Source: Deinandra increscens subsp. villosa
Lineage: Eukaryota; Streptophyta; Magnoliopsida; Asterales; Asteraceae
Assembly: GCA_039602395.1 (NCBI GenBank)
Contig: JBCNJP010000024.1
Location: 3,733,731-3,797,730, forward strand
Reading direction: 5' to 3'
Length of the DNA stretch: 64,000 nt
The notes below the pieces were generated by a model. That model was given only the letters and a program-made list of their open reading frames with translations, ran no database searches and was not told the origin of the DNA. A program made the translations under genes and the position numbers. Numbering within the stretch: position 1 is the stretch's first letter; each line of letters opens with the position of its first letter. Shown one piece after another: positions 54,195 to 64,000 of this stretch.

Positions 54195-57100
54195 ATGACG
54201 GAATTTCAAGCGTTTGCTGCAATGCAAAGTGCGATGCAAACCATGTTAAATTTTTATTATGAAATCAGAACAAGTCAGAAAGTTCCCAAATTGTTGAAGC
54301 TAGAAGATTATCAAAAATGGAAGAAACGATTTTCCGCTTACATAAGTACAAATGATATCGATATGTGGATCCCGCTTAAGAAGCTTTATCAACACCCAAC
54401 AGATGCGGGAGATTTCAAAGAAGTTCATACTTTTGATCTTGCTGAAAGAAAATCATACGAGCTTGAACAAAAAGCATACGGTTATTTTACAATGGCATTA
54501 CCCACTGAGTTGCTTCATCAATTTAGCACTTGCAAGAAATCTAAGCAATTGTGGGATGCTTTATCAGCTAGTTGTGAAGGTAATGATGACTATAACAAGA
54601 GTCGGAAGAAAGTTCTAAACAAAGAATTTTATAATTTTTAGAATTATGACAATGAAAACATTACTGCTCTCTTTTCAAGATTGTCACACTTGATTAGTGA
54701 ATTATAGGTGGTTGAGATTGAGAAAGCCGATGCTGATTTAAAAGAAAAGATTTTGGAAGCTTTGCCTGAAAAATGGGAAAACTATGTTTTGCTACTCACT
54801 CATGATAAGGATTATTCTACAATGACATTTCACGAGCTTACTGGAAAACTTCATGCTCGAGAAAGGGAAATCTTAAAATCAAAGAAGTCAACTGCTACTT
54901 TGCAGAATCCTGAATTGTATCATGGTGAGAATAGTGCAAGCATTAATGCAAAAGCTAAGCCAAGTTTGAGTTCTGCACCAAATGTTGCTTTCTTGTCAGG
55001 AAGTTCAGGAAATTCTGATAATAATTCTTCACGGGGTTATAGCTTTACAATTCCAAATTCATCAAGTCAGAATGCGTTTTCTGTTGAATCAACCGATGAT
55101 TATGCCAAAATGATTTCTGCATTGATTTCCTCATACTTTGGGTTGATTATCAAGAATGTTGCTGATGCAAATTTAACCAGCGATGATCTTGATGCACTTG
55201 ATGATGATCAAATTACTGAATTGGATATATCTTGGCAATATGCTATGTTATGCCAACGATCGAAGAGATTTTTCAAGAAACATGGAAGAAATATTTCTGG
55301 TGAGAAATTGGGTTTTGATAAATCAAAATTAAAGTGCTACAAGTGTTCAAAGCTTGGGCATTTTGCCAAAGAATGTCAACAAGCAAATCTTAGCAAGTCT
55401 GGTTTTCCTTTATCAAGCAAACCTGGTTTTACTCAGCCATCTTCTAGTAACACAGACAAGGCAACAACTTTAACAGTTCAACAGGATACTATATATGATT
55501 GGGGTCAAAGGTTTGGTTATGATTCATCAGCTTTGATTGTCACTCATGTTCAATCAGATGATTCCTATTCAGATACTAGTTTCGATACTAGTTCAAATCT
55601 AAGTTCTTATGAATCTGCTGAAAACTTGGAGAGTCTAATGAAAGAAAATGCTTTGTTGGTGATTAAAGTTCAACAACTGTCTGAGGAATTTGATGTGATT
55701 AATTCATGTTTAAAGATTTCTAAGGAAAAGGAGAAAGAGTTAGTTTTGAAGAATGATTGTTTAATGACTGAGATCAAATTGCTGAATGACGTTTTAGAAG
55801 TGTTCAAACAAGATAAGAAGGATATTGAAGCTGTCAGAGCAAAGGTTTGTGAAGAACAGGATGAGTTGGTAAAAGAGGTTGAAAAATGGAAGTTTAATGC
55901 TGAAGATGCTGCTACTAACTTCAAGAATTTATTTGAAAAGTCCAAAATCAAACTTGATTTGCTTATACAGAATGTTGAAGAATCTGCTAGCAAGATTGAA
56001 ACATATCAAGTTGACATGGAAAACTTATTGGATGAGAAGCGGGAGTTGGTTAGTGTGAATAAAGTTCAAACAGCAAACTTGGAAATTCAAAGGCGAAATG
56101 AAGCTAAACTAAAGAAAGAGTTGTTTGAAGGATTGGAAAATCTTAGAATGCGAAAGTTTGAAACTCATAAAGTTGCTAAGCGTTTGTTAGCTACGAAAAA
56201 AGAGTTTGCTGAAGCACAAAAGAAGATTTCTGATCTCAAAATTCAAGTAATCGATGCAAATCGCTTGCTCAACAATATTTCAAATTCTCAAGTTTTCACA
56301 AGTTTCTTAGCTAATGATGCAAATTTTGAGAAAATGTTTGATAAAACTGCATCACCCCCTGCTCAAATCAAAGAAGCTTTCAAAGAAGTGCAAGAGCAAG
56401 TTCCTGAATTTGATTATTCAAAAGTTTCATCCTCTACTGTTAAGGAAGAAAAAGTTGTGTAGAAGAAGAAGAATAAGAAGCAGCAGGAAAAGAAATTCGA
56501 GGTTCTTTCCGCTCCAAAGTTTGTGTCTGGCTCATCTTCTACTGATAATGAGAACTCAGCTACTTCAAGTGACAAGATTAAGTCACAATCTGACTTTAAT
56601 GAGCAGATCTTTTATGATCAGAAGAATGTGACTGAAGTTAAAGCTGAATTTTCTCGGTTAGCAAAGAATGGGCATTCTACATCTGAGGAGAAGTTTGTTG
56701 GAAAGAAAGTCGGATTGGGTTTTCAAGAAATGAAAGGTAGAGCTGAGGAAGTTCCAGCATTTACATCCCAGGGTCTGAAGAACATTAAGATGAAGCAAGT
56801 GAAGAAGGAGATGTTCAGAGCTGAAAAAGTTCAACCTGAGCGATTCTACAAGCTCAAAGGTTCGGATCAACTCTTCTCTGATAAAGAATTTCCTCTTCAT
56901 TGTGTTGATGCTCGAAAGATTTCTGAAGTTTTTATGAAAGCTCAAGTTTCTTCTGAAAGTTCTCAATCTCGAAGCCCAACATCTAAATGGGTCCATGATC
57001 ACAGACATCAGGTATATGATTCTCATTCTGATCATGTTCAAGATATTCCTATGTGTAATTCATCGCAGGTATGTCAAAAGTGGGACAAATCAAAGCGAAT

Positions 57101-57455
57101 TTGTTATGTTTGCTGCCGAACAGGGCATGTGGCAAAGGATTGTCCACTGCCTGCTGATTTCTCACAAAGGGTTCATAAGAAACTAGTTTTTGGTAAACCT
57201 GCCAAACAAATGTTCTTTGATGAACAAGGCAGAGTTTTTGATGACGTTGAACCTACATTCTTTCATAAACAAAAATGTTTTGTTCCAATGTTTTCAAAGG
57301 TTCAAAGTGTAGGTTCATCATCACAGTCACCTGTGATAAGTTCATCACAAACTGCCTTACCAAAACAACAACAATGGAAACCTAAGGTGGTTTCTAAGCA
57401 AAACCAGGACACTGGTCGACCAGAAGCAATCCGCTTCGGGTTATTTATGAACTAA
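54195..57455 (+). pseudogene. gag: LR12 gag polyprotein, full length with three stops
   Basis: A single frame from ATG 54195 to taa 57453 (1,087 codons including the stops) is broken only by TAG at 54639, TAG at about 54705 and TAG at 56460. The UBN2-type domain spans about residues 1-240 (KLLKLEDYQKWKKRFSAYIS, EALPEKWENYVLLLTHDKDY). CCHC 1 CYKCSKLGHFAKEC at 55335-55376 is intact. The coiled coil is at about residues 480-700, the Lys-rich patch follows the last stop, and KLKGSDQLFSDKEFPLHCVD is near 56845-56905. CCHC 2 CYVCCRTGHVAKDC at 57102-57143 is intact, and the protein ends PEAIRFGLFMN. Inferred to assemble particles and bind RNA as Copia gags do; the second half has no counterpart I can name in other families. 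Confidence 0.9.
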
Positions 57456-57868
57456 TCACTTTGACCAGTGTGCAGGTACTTCTAGAAGACCTATCGATGA
57501 TTGAAAAGTGTTTGGTAGGCTCGGCAAATCAGAAAGTATTCAGATGTGATATACACTAAATACTAATGCTTGACCAAGTGGACAACATCTTGATGCATAT
57601 TTCATGACACAAAAGAAAAATAAGTGTGAAATTCCAACTGAGAAGTCACTGTGTATACATGTGTTCATTTTGCAAAGATTTAAACTTGTTTGATTTTCTT
57701 TATTTTGTCAAACGATCGGACTTTCTCTGCATATCGAAAGATCGACCTGATTGTTGTTCGTTTGACGTTCTGCTTTATTTTCTTTGGTGTTTCGTATAAC
57801 TCATTGGACTTTCTCTGCGTGTACGGGAGTACCGACCTGATTGTTATTGGGTTATACAATTTCAACTT
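57456..57868 (+). other. LR12 3' non-coding region, internally deleted
   Basis: Starts with the conserved post-stop segment, then jumps near 57508 from the region after the gag stop to TTTGGTAGGCTCGGCAAATCAG, skipping the AT hairpin. Modules 1 (57707-57766) and 2 (57794-57857) of the stem-loop array are intact; module 3 is replaced by the start of the palindrome. Confidence 0.7.
57707..57857 (+). ncRNA. Stem-loop array, modules 1 and 2 only (LR12)
   Basis: Arms GTCAAACGA 57707-57715 / TCGTTTGAC 57758-57766 and GTATAAC 57794-57800 / GTTATAC 57851-57857, all perfect. Confidence 0.65.
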
Positions 57869-58612
57869 GTTTATGCTATACGAGATCATATTGAACATAA
57901 CGCACTGAACTACATTTCAATTTCAATTAATTGAAACACATAAGTCATGTCGATTGCCGATATAATTTGTCCATCTTAAACTCAGGCAGAATCTTACTCA
58001 TAACATCTGGATATGTTAAGGTATTGATTAGATTTGCTCTGACCAATGTACCTCACACTATCAGACATACTCAGACATTTTCTGTTTTTCTTTCTTTATC
58101 CATTTGTGTGATAGCACTTGTGATTTTTCACAATGTATAAATTTTTCATGATATTATCAACTGTGTTCCATGCAAAAAGAAATAAAAATGTTAAATCGTC
58201 TACCTTAAGGTCGATTTTTCGATATGCATTTTGTTAAATCCGAGGCCTTATCTGCATATCGAAAGATCGACCTTAAGGTAGACGATTTAACATTTTTATT
58301 TCTTTTTGCATGGAACACAGTTGATAATATCATGAAAAATTTATACATTGTGAAAAATCACAAGTGCTATCACACAAATGGATAAAGAAAGAAAAACAGA
58401 AAATGTCTGAGTATGTCTGATAGTGTGAGGTACATTGGTCAGAGCAAATCTAATCAATACCTTAACATATCCAGATGTTATGAGTAAGATTCTGCCTGAG
58501 TTTAAGATGGACAAATTATATCGGCAATCGACATGACTTATGTGTTTCAATTAATTGAAATTGAAATGTAGTTCAGTGCGTTATGTTCAATATGATCTCG
58601 TATAGCATAAAC
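57869..58612. repeat. Near-perfect palindrome, 360-bp arms
   Basis: 57869-58228 and 58253-58612 are reverse complements with a 24-bp spacer; I saw one mismatch (the T-run near 58214-58218 against GATCTTT on the other arm). Both arms are LR12-type 3' non-coding sequence. Mirror-image frames 57931-58140 (+) and 58550-58341 (-) give identical translations, which confirms the symmetry. The spacer lies inside stem-loop module 3. Confidence 0.92.
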
Positions 58613-58763
58613 TTTGAAAAATCAAAAACATTTTAAGTGTGTTTTGATATAAACTTTCTAAAAGTGAAAAAGATTTTGTTTCTGGTTTATTTTCGATCTG
58701 ATCAACACGTGATACAAAATAAAATTTTCAAAAGTCATATCTTGGAGTCTCGAAGAGACGTTT
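58613..58763 (+). other. End of 3' non-coding region before an insertion
   Basis: Plus-oriented family 3' sequence continues to the middle of the ATCTTGG hairpin (...GTCTCGAAGAGACGTTT) and is cut at 58763. Confidence 0.7.
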
Positions 58764-58953
58764 TGTCACACTCCCAAATTAACCACTAACGGAGTTTATA
58801 CCGTTAAGGGGTGCGACTAGACCAGCACCACAACCATTAGTTACAAATACTAAACGAATCAGAGTATAGTCCAAACATTCAATAATAAAAACAGTCTCAA
58901 GTTACGCAGCGGAACAAAATATCATCCTAGCACTAACCACGTGCTTTACAATC
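58764..58953. mobile_element. Start of an inserted element (TGTCACACTCCC...)
   Basis: Interrupts the hairpin with TGTCACACTCCCAAATT, the style of the long LTR at 14980. It continues into the N gap, so its size is unknown. No protein. Confidence 0.5.
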
Positions 58954-59453
58954 NNNNNNNNNNNNNNNNNNNNNNNNNNNNNNNNNNNNNNNNNNNNNNN
59001 NNNNNNNNNNNNNNNNNNNNNNNNNNNNNNNNNNNNNNNNNNNNNNNNNNNNNNNNNNNNNNNNNNNNNNNNNNNNNNNNNNNNNNNNNNNNNNNNNNNN
59101 NNNNNNNNNNNNNNNNNNNNNNNNNNNNNNNNNNNNNNNNNNNNNNNNNNNNNNNNNNNNNNNNNNNNNNNNNNNNNNNNNNNNNNNNNNNNNNNNNNNN
59201 NNNNNNNNNNNNNNNNNNNNNNNNNNNNNNNNNNNNNNNNNNNNNNNNNNNNNNNNNNNNNNNNNNNNNNNNNNNNNNNNNNNNNNNNNNNNNNNNNNNN
59301 NNNNNNNNNNNNNNNNNNNNNNNNNNNNNNNNNNNNNNNNNNNNNNNNNNNNNNNNNNNNNNNNNNNNNNNNNNNNNNNNNNNNNNNNNNNNNNNNNNNN
59401 NNNNNNNNNNNNNNNNNNNNNNNNNNNNNNNNNNNNNNNNNNNNNNNNNNNNN
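58954..59453. other. Assembly gap, 500 N
   Basis: Exactly 500 undetermined bases, a conventional placeholder for unknown length. Frames translated across it are meaningless. Confidence 0.99.
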
Positions 59454-60235
59454 ACCTTTCTTTGCTTTGGGTGCCATTTGTGGTTGATGTGGGTTTAAAA
59501 CTGAACATAATCGGAGAAATAGGAGTAGGAAAGTAGAAAAAGTGAACGTTTTGAAGTATATGAGAGATTTACTGAGTAAATGAGTGTAGTTAATTTGTTT
59601 AATCGTGGAATCGTGGGCTTTAGGTTACAACGATTTGCTTTAAATTGGGAGTGTGGAAGGCATGATTACTGTAAAAAGTGCAAGTGGCTCTAGTAAAAGA
59701 GAAAAATGTGCGTTGACGTGGTATGCTCTTCTTGGACCAACGGTTGTCCCATCGGACAACTTGCTTAGATATTTCTTTTAAGGATAAAACCTTTTCTTAA
59801 GTCTTTAGTAAAAGCTTATCTCGGAAGATAAATTTTCACCAAGAACCTAGGTAAAATTTATATCTAGGGTGAGATTACCTCGGAAGAGGTCTTCACAGGA
59901 TATCTACCCTTTTCCTTTTTATTTGACCCGGTTGAGATTATCTCACAAGAGATGTCATCACCCGATATAAGTAAAGTTACCCCGGGTGTAGTTATCTAGG
60001 GTGAGATATCTTTTCCCTAAGTAATGTTAGTTATTCTGGATGAGGTTATCTCAGGGGAGATTACCTCGAAAGTGCTTTTTACAAGAAATGTTGTGGCTTA
60101 AGGACTTTCAAAGGTTTTGACCCGAGATAAGTTATCTCGGGCAAGCTTTTCACTGGTTTTTTTAAAATTTCTTTTTCTTTTTATATCAAGAGACGGATCC
60201 AAAATTTATTTTAATTTGAGTTAATAAGATTTTAT
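59454..60235. other. Non-coding region with TATCTC/GAGATA inverted motifs
   Basis: No gene beyond eight minus-strand codons (MAPKAKKG, 59477-59454) that run into the gap. From about 59815 to 60150, motifs such as GAGATTATCTC, TTATCTCGG and GATTACCTCGG recur in both orientations. It lies downstream (3') of the minus-strand LR13 RNase H and may be its 3' non-coding region or LTR. Confidence 0.4.
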
Positions 60236-61661
60236 TTAATCAAAGTTCATCATGCTTATGGTTGTGATAAGGTAGAAGAATCTAGCCTCATCAAATGCTT
60301 TGGTAAATGAGTCAGCCAATTGATTTTCAGTTGGAACATGATGGAGTTTGATTAACTTCTTTTCAATACAATCTCTAATAAAATGATACATGATTTCAAT
60401 GTGCTTTGTCTTTGAATGTTTGACTAGATTGTTGGTGATGCTTTTAGCACTTGTGTTATCAGCATACATAGGAGTCTCCATGAAGTTTATACCATAGTCC
60501 ATCATCTGATTTTGAATCCATAGTACTTAACCACTACATGATGAAGCTGCGATGTACTTTGCCTCTGCTGTAGAAGTTGAGACACATGTTTGCTTTTTGG
60601 ATTGCCATGATACAAGTCTGTCACCAAGAAATTGTCATCCACCAGATGTTGACTTTTTGTCAAGATTGCATCCTCCATACTCACTGTCTATAAAATCCTT
60701 CAGATTGAAGTCTTTGTTTTTAGGATACCACAACCCAAGTTTTGGTTGTCCTTTAAGGTATCTAAGAATTCTTTTTACAACATTCAAGTGTGATTCCTTT
60801 GGTCTAGCCTGATATGAAGCACATAAGCAAACACTAAACATGATGTCAGGTCTGCTAGTTGTTAGATACATAAGGGAACCAATCATGGCCCTATATGTGT
60901 GCTCATCAACTGTTCACCAGTTACACCGAATGTTAACTTCTGTGATGTTGATATAGGAGTTTTAGCAGAGAGGATGTCATCATCTCAAACCTCTTTAGCA
61001 TATCCTGAATATACTTTGATTGACTCAGGAAGAAGCCATCTTTTGTTTGCTTTACTTGAAGTCCTAAAAAGAAAGTAAGTTCACCCAATGAACTCATTTC
61101 AAATTTTGCTTGCATTAGGGCTTCAAACTCCTTGTAGAGAGCATCTTTTGTTGAACCAAAGATTATATCATCAACATAAATTTGTACCATTAAGAGATCC
61201 TTTCTAACTATCTTAATGAAGAGAGTTTTGTCAATGGCTCCTCTTTTGTACCCATGTTTAATTAGATAACCAGAGAGAGTTTCATACCAGGTCCTTGGTG
61301 CCTGTTTAAGACCGTATAGAGCCTTTATCAGTTTACACACTTTGTTTGGATGATGTGGATCTTTAAGCCCAGGTGGTTGACATACCTAAACTTCTTCATT
61401 TAGTAATCCATACAAAAATGCACTTTTGACATCCATTTGGTAGACATGAAAGTTCTTGTAAGCAGCATAGGCTAAGAATATCCTATTTGCATCTAATCTT
61501 GCTACTGGTGCAAAAACTTCATCATAGTCTATTCCTACTTCTTGAGCAAAACTTTGAACTACTAACCTTGCCTTATATTTTACCGCGATTCCCCTTTCAT
61601 CTTTCTTATTTCTAAAAAAACATTTTGTTCCAATTGGTGGTGGTGCAATTTCAGGCAAATC
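60236..61661 (-). pseudogene. pol: LR13: Copia reverse transcriptase and RNase H, broken
   Basis: On the minus strand 61661-60933 reads a Copia RT: GTKCFFRNKKDERGIAVKYK, ARLVVQSFAQEVGIDYDEVF, VYQMDVKSAFLYG (first catalytic Asp), a TAG near 61386, ALYGLKQAPRTWYE, and YVDD (61178-61167). After frameshifts the RT end and connection follow (GSLMYLTTSRPDIMFSVCLC, 60886-60635), then RNase H (ETPMYADNTSAKSITNN, KHSKTKHIEIMYHFIRDC, HVPTENQLADSFTKAF), ending at 60236. Gag, protease and integrase are absent; the 5' side is cut at 61662 by TGTAACATCC. It is more complete than the LR8 RT and resembles it. Confidence 0.9.
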
Positions 61662-62038
61662 TGTAACATCCCAAAATTTCATAAAATCGGTAAATACATG
61701 ATTAAATATATAATAATATAGATACTAGAAAGACGTGGTTTTACGTGTTTAAAATATCATGTTATACGTGTTTATATGTGAATACATGTGAAATAAATGT
61801 TACGATAATCCAAATAGATAAATACGTAGTGAACACGTACCTAAAAGATAACACGGTGAAATACTGATAAAACGTATATATTCGGGTAAGATACGTGTTT
61901 ATAATTATCATTATAAGTATCCAAAGGCTTAGAAGTTATTAAAAATATACCTTAATATGATTCGTAACATGAAATGATAAGTATAGTAAATTTTTAGGGG
62001 ATAACACGTAACTTAGCAATTATAAATGAAAATATATG

Positions 62039-62069
<31 letters not shown>

Positions 62070-62154
62070 ATTATCGTACGAATCCCGAGCCTTAGAAACC
62101 TTAGAAAATGTTAGAAATATGACCCATAATGAAAATATATATACATGTATATAT
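61662..62154. repeat. LTR-like AT-rich segment
   Basis: Begins TGTAACATCCCAAAATTTC, a common start for Gypsy LTRs, and interrupts LR13. AT-rich with a TA microsatellite (62042-62071) and a direct repeat of a block around ATGAAAATATATATACATG (62026 and 62129). It runs straight into Gypsy RT at about 62155 without PBS or gag, so it is not the intact 5' LTR of LR14. Confidence 0.4.
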
Positions 62155-62700
62155 ATATTCTCCGTTATCGAGAGTTCCTTCGATCAATGCTTAAAGAATC
62201 TGAAACACATGTTGGCACGATGCGAAGAGACAAACTTAGTTCTCAACTGGGAGAAGTGCCACATCATGGTTAAAGAAGGAATTGTGCTAGGGCACAAAAT
62301 CTCAAAAGCAGGGCTCGAGGTTGACAGAGCTAAAGTGGGAACCATTTCCAAACTCCCTCCACCAAATTCTGTGAGAGCTACCAGGAGTTTTCTTGGTCAT
62401 GCGGGTTTCTATCGTCGATTCATCAAAGTTTATTCAAAAATTGCCCGTCCAATGAACCAACTCCTAGAGAAGGATATTCCGTTCAACTTCACCAACGAGT
62501 TCCATATCGCGTTCAATCTGTTGAAAGAAAAGTTGGTGAACGCCCCCATCATGGTTGCTCCTGATTGGACACAACCATTTGAGCTTATGTTTGATGCCAG
62601 TGATTACGTAGTGGGGGCAGTCTTGGGGCAACGAAAAGATAAACACTTTCATCCCATCTACTATGCCAGCAAGACGACACTGAATGACGCGTAAGAGAAC
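62155..62700 (+). pseudogene. pol: LR14: Gypsy reverse transcriptase end and RNase H start
   Basis: Frame 62026-62694 from about 62155 reads ESSFDQCLKNLKHMLARCEE, TNLVLNWEKCHIMVKEGIVL, GHKISKAGLEVDRAKV, FLGHAGFYRRFIKVYSKIAR and PMNQLLEKDIPF: the thumb and connection of a Gypsy RT. FDASDYVVGAVLGQRKDKHF (RNase H, first Asp at about 62593) follows. The palm with YVDD is missing on the 5' side, and a stop (TAA) closes the frame at 62692. The style is that of Athila/Tat-type elements, from recollection. The 62026-62150 part is microsatellite translation and not protein. Confidence 0.85.
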
Positions 62701-63010
62701 TGCACCATGACTGAAAATGAACTTCTATCCGTAGTCTTTGCGTCTGACAAATTCTGATCCTACCTTGTCTTATCCAAGACCACTGTCTATACGGATCATT
62801 CTGCAGTAAGACATCTCTTTAATAAGCAGGATGCAAAGCCTCGTCTCATTCAATGGATCTTGTTACTATAAGAATTTGATATAGAAATCCGTGACAAGAA
62901 GGGGGCCGAGAACAATGCGGCCGATCATCTCTCCCGTCTTGAAAATTATGAGAGCATAGGAAACGAGGGGAAACCAATGAATGACCATTTCCCCATGAAT
63001 CCCTCAACTA
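62701..63010 (+). pseudogene. pol: LR14 RNase H, C-terminal part
   Basis: Continues in the same frame after the stop: TENELLSVVFASDKF, VYTDHSAVRHLFNKQDAKPR, FDIEIRDKKGAENNAADHLS (catalytic Asp residues of TDHS and ADHLS present). Further stops are seen at about 62756 and 62869, and a frameshift near 63010 changes to the integrase frame. Confidence 0.8.
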
Positions 63011-64000
63011 TGTGAAGGTTCGCGACGACGAAGGAAGCCCATGGTTTGCGGACTATGCAAACTATCTTTCAAACGGAGTTCTAGTCAAGGGGCTATCCTT
63101 CCAACAAAAGAAAAGATTTTTCAGTGAGCTTAAGAACTACATTAGGGAAGATCCATATCTCTACAGATTAGGAGCGGATAATGTGATGAGGAGATGCGTG
63201 CACGGAAAGGAGGCGCACCAGATCATGAGGCATTGTCACCAGGGCCCTACGGTAGGACATTATGCTGCTCTCTTCACCTCCAAAAAGGTTTTCGAGGCAG
63301 GTTTTTATTGGCCTACAATCTTCAGAGACTGTTTTGAAATGATCTGTAAATGTGACAACTGCCAACGTGCAGGAAATCTCTCAAGGAGAGATGAAATGCC
63401 CTAGACGAGCATTCAGGTATGCGAAGTATTTGATGTTTGGGGTATCGACTTCATGGGACCATTTCTGTCATCTCGTGGGAATAAATACATTCTAGTGGCA
63501 GTTGACTACGTATCTAAATGGGTTGAGGCTTAAGCCTTAGCCACAACCGATGCCAGAGTGGTCGTGAAGTTCCTGAAGAAATTATTTGCCAGGTTTGGAG
63601 TGCCCAAGGCACTAATTAGCGATTGAGGCACTCACTTCTGTAATGCACGGATGGAGAAGGCGTTACAACGTTATGGGGTCACCCATAGGTTGGCAACGCC
63701 ATATCATCCTTAGACAAGTGGGCAAGTCAAGGTCTCGAATCGCAGGATCAATAGGATTTTAGAAAAGACGGTGGGGAAGCATCGAAAGGACTAGTCAGAC
63801 AAGTTGGATGACGCATTATGGGCCTTCCATATGGCTTACAAAATACCTTCTAGCACCACGCCATTTAGGATGATTTACGGGAAGGCGTGTCATTTGCCAG
63901 TCGAAATTGAGGATAAAGCATACTGGGCGTTTAAGTCAGTCAACATGGATTTGGATGAGGCAGAAAAGGAAAGGTTCTTTCAGCTGCACGAATTAGAAGA
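63011..64000 (+). pseudogene. pol: LR14 Gypsy integrase, truncated by the window end
   Basis: 63012-63404 gives WFADYANYLSNGVLVKGLSF, then the zinc domain (RHCHQGPTVGHYA ... CKCDNCQRAG, an H2C2 finger). The core continues in the same frame: DVWGIDFMGPF (first Asp 63447), SRGNKYILVAVDYVSKWVEA, ISD-stop-GTHFCN (second Asp 63621; CGA to TGA at 63624). At the position of the catalytic Glu the sequence is SGQVKVSN, with Lys at 63729. ILEKTVGKH, KLDDALWAFHMAYK and FRMIYGKACHLPVEIEDKAY follow. At least four stops; non-functional. Confidence 0.88.

Larger units (their letters stand above)
53394..58763 (+). mobile_element. LR12: gag-only element with best-preserved gag, rearranged 3' end
   Basis: 5' LTR 53394-53706 (3' end and most of the PBS deleted), leader, gag 54195-57455, shortened 3' non-coding region, then a 744-bp palindrome (57869-58612) and a further piece of 3' region to 58763, where another insertion starts. 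No 3' LTR in the window. Confidence 0.8.

Noticed and set aside
57931..58550. Two identical 69-codon proteins facing each other
   Set aside because: They are mirror copies of non-coding 3' sequence in the palindrome, not genes.
59454..59477. Start of a gene encoding MAPKAKKG (minus strand)
   Set aside because: Only eight codons are visible before the gap; not enough to call a gene.
58902..59508. Long open frames of about 185-191 codons across 58902-59508
   Set aside because: They consist almost entirely of undetermined bases from the N gap.
62026..62150. N-terminal extension of the LR14 frame with Tyr-Ile repeats
   Set aside because: It translates a TA microsatellite and the AT-rich segment before the RT similarity begins.

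Overview
The window is plant nuclear DNA made almost entirely of nested LTR retrotransposons. The evidence is the initiator-Met-tRNA primer-binding sites (TGGTATCAGAGC), Ty1-copia-type gag proteins, a Copia pol, a Gypsy pol, solo LTRs with target-site duplications, and a 500-N assembly gap. I lean towards a daisy-family (Asteraceae) host because of the look of the gag family and of the long 'TGTC-CACCC' type LTRs, but this rests on recollection, not on a search. I found no host protein gene, rRNA, tRNA or CRISPR array.

Most of the window is one family of non-autonomous elements, here called LR1 to LR7 and LR10 to LR12. Each has short LTRs of about 340-400 bp, a PBS, a leader of 0.35-0.75 kb rich in a short repeated motif, one very large gag-only reading frame (about 1,085 codons: UBN2-type gag domain, CCHC knuckle, long coiled coil, Lys-rich patch, second CCHC knuckle), and a 3' non-coding region of about 1.7 kb ending in a purine tract. 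No protease, integrase or reverse transcriptase lies between their LTRs. The best copies are LR10 (38490-44628, both LTRs present) and LR12 (gag 54195-57455, three in-frame stops, both knuckles intact). All copies seen are broken.

Layout. 142-6250: LR1 (+), whose gag is interrupted at 3035-3838 by a GC-rich insert that itself holds a solo LTR. 6251-10534: a minus-strand 3' end (LR2), most of it present twice as a direct tandem repeat of about 2.13 kb. 10525-11844: another gag fragment. 11845-19201: LR3 (+), split by a 2.9-kb long LTR with a target-site duplication. 19202-25426: LR4 (-). 25427-31137: pieces of LR5 (-), LR6 (+) and LR7 (+). 31139-37112: LR8, a Copia element with degenerate gag, protease, integrase and 5' RT, cut by another LTR (LR9). 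37921-45335: an unrecognised sequence split by the insertion of LR10. 45336-47673: unrecognised low-complexity and intergenic-like DNA. 47674-53392: LR11 (-). 53394-58763: LR12 (+), ending in a 744-bp near-perfect palindrome. 58764-59453: start of another insertion and the N gap. 60236-61661: LR13, a minus-strand Copia RT/RNase H. 62155-64000: LR14, a Gypsy (Athila-like) RT/RNase H/integrase.

What stands out is non-coding. First, the 3' region of each gag-only element carries three consecutive stem-loop modules with conserved loops and inner stems but different, perfectly or nearly complementary outer arms, with compensatory changes between copies. Second, each subfamily's LTR carries near-perfect palindromes just upstream of the TATA box, and the leader of the same element repeats the matching half-site (TTCGGA/C, TTCGCC or GCGGACCA). 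The gag-only elements therefore appear to consist of a structural protein plus conserved cis-acting RNA/DNA signals, presumably mobilised by pol supplied from relatives such as LR8 or LR13. That last step is inference.
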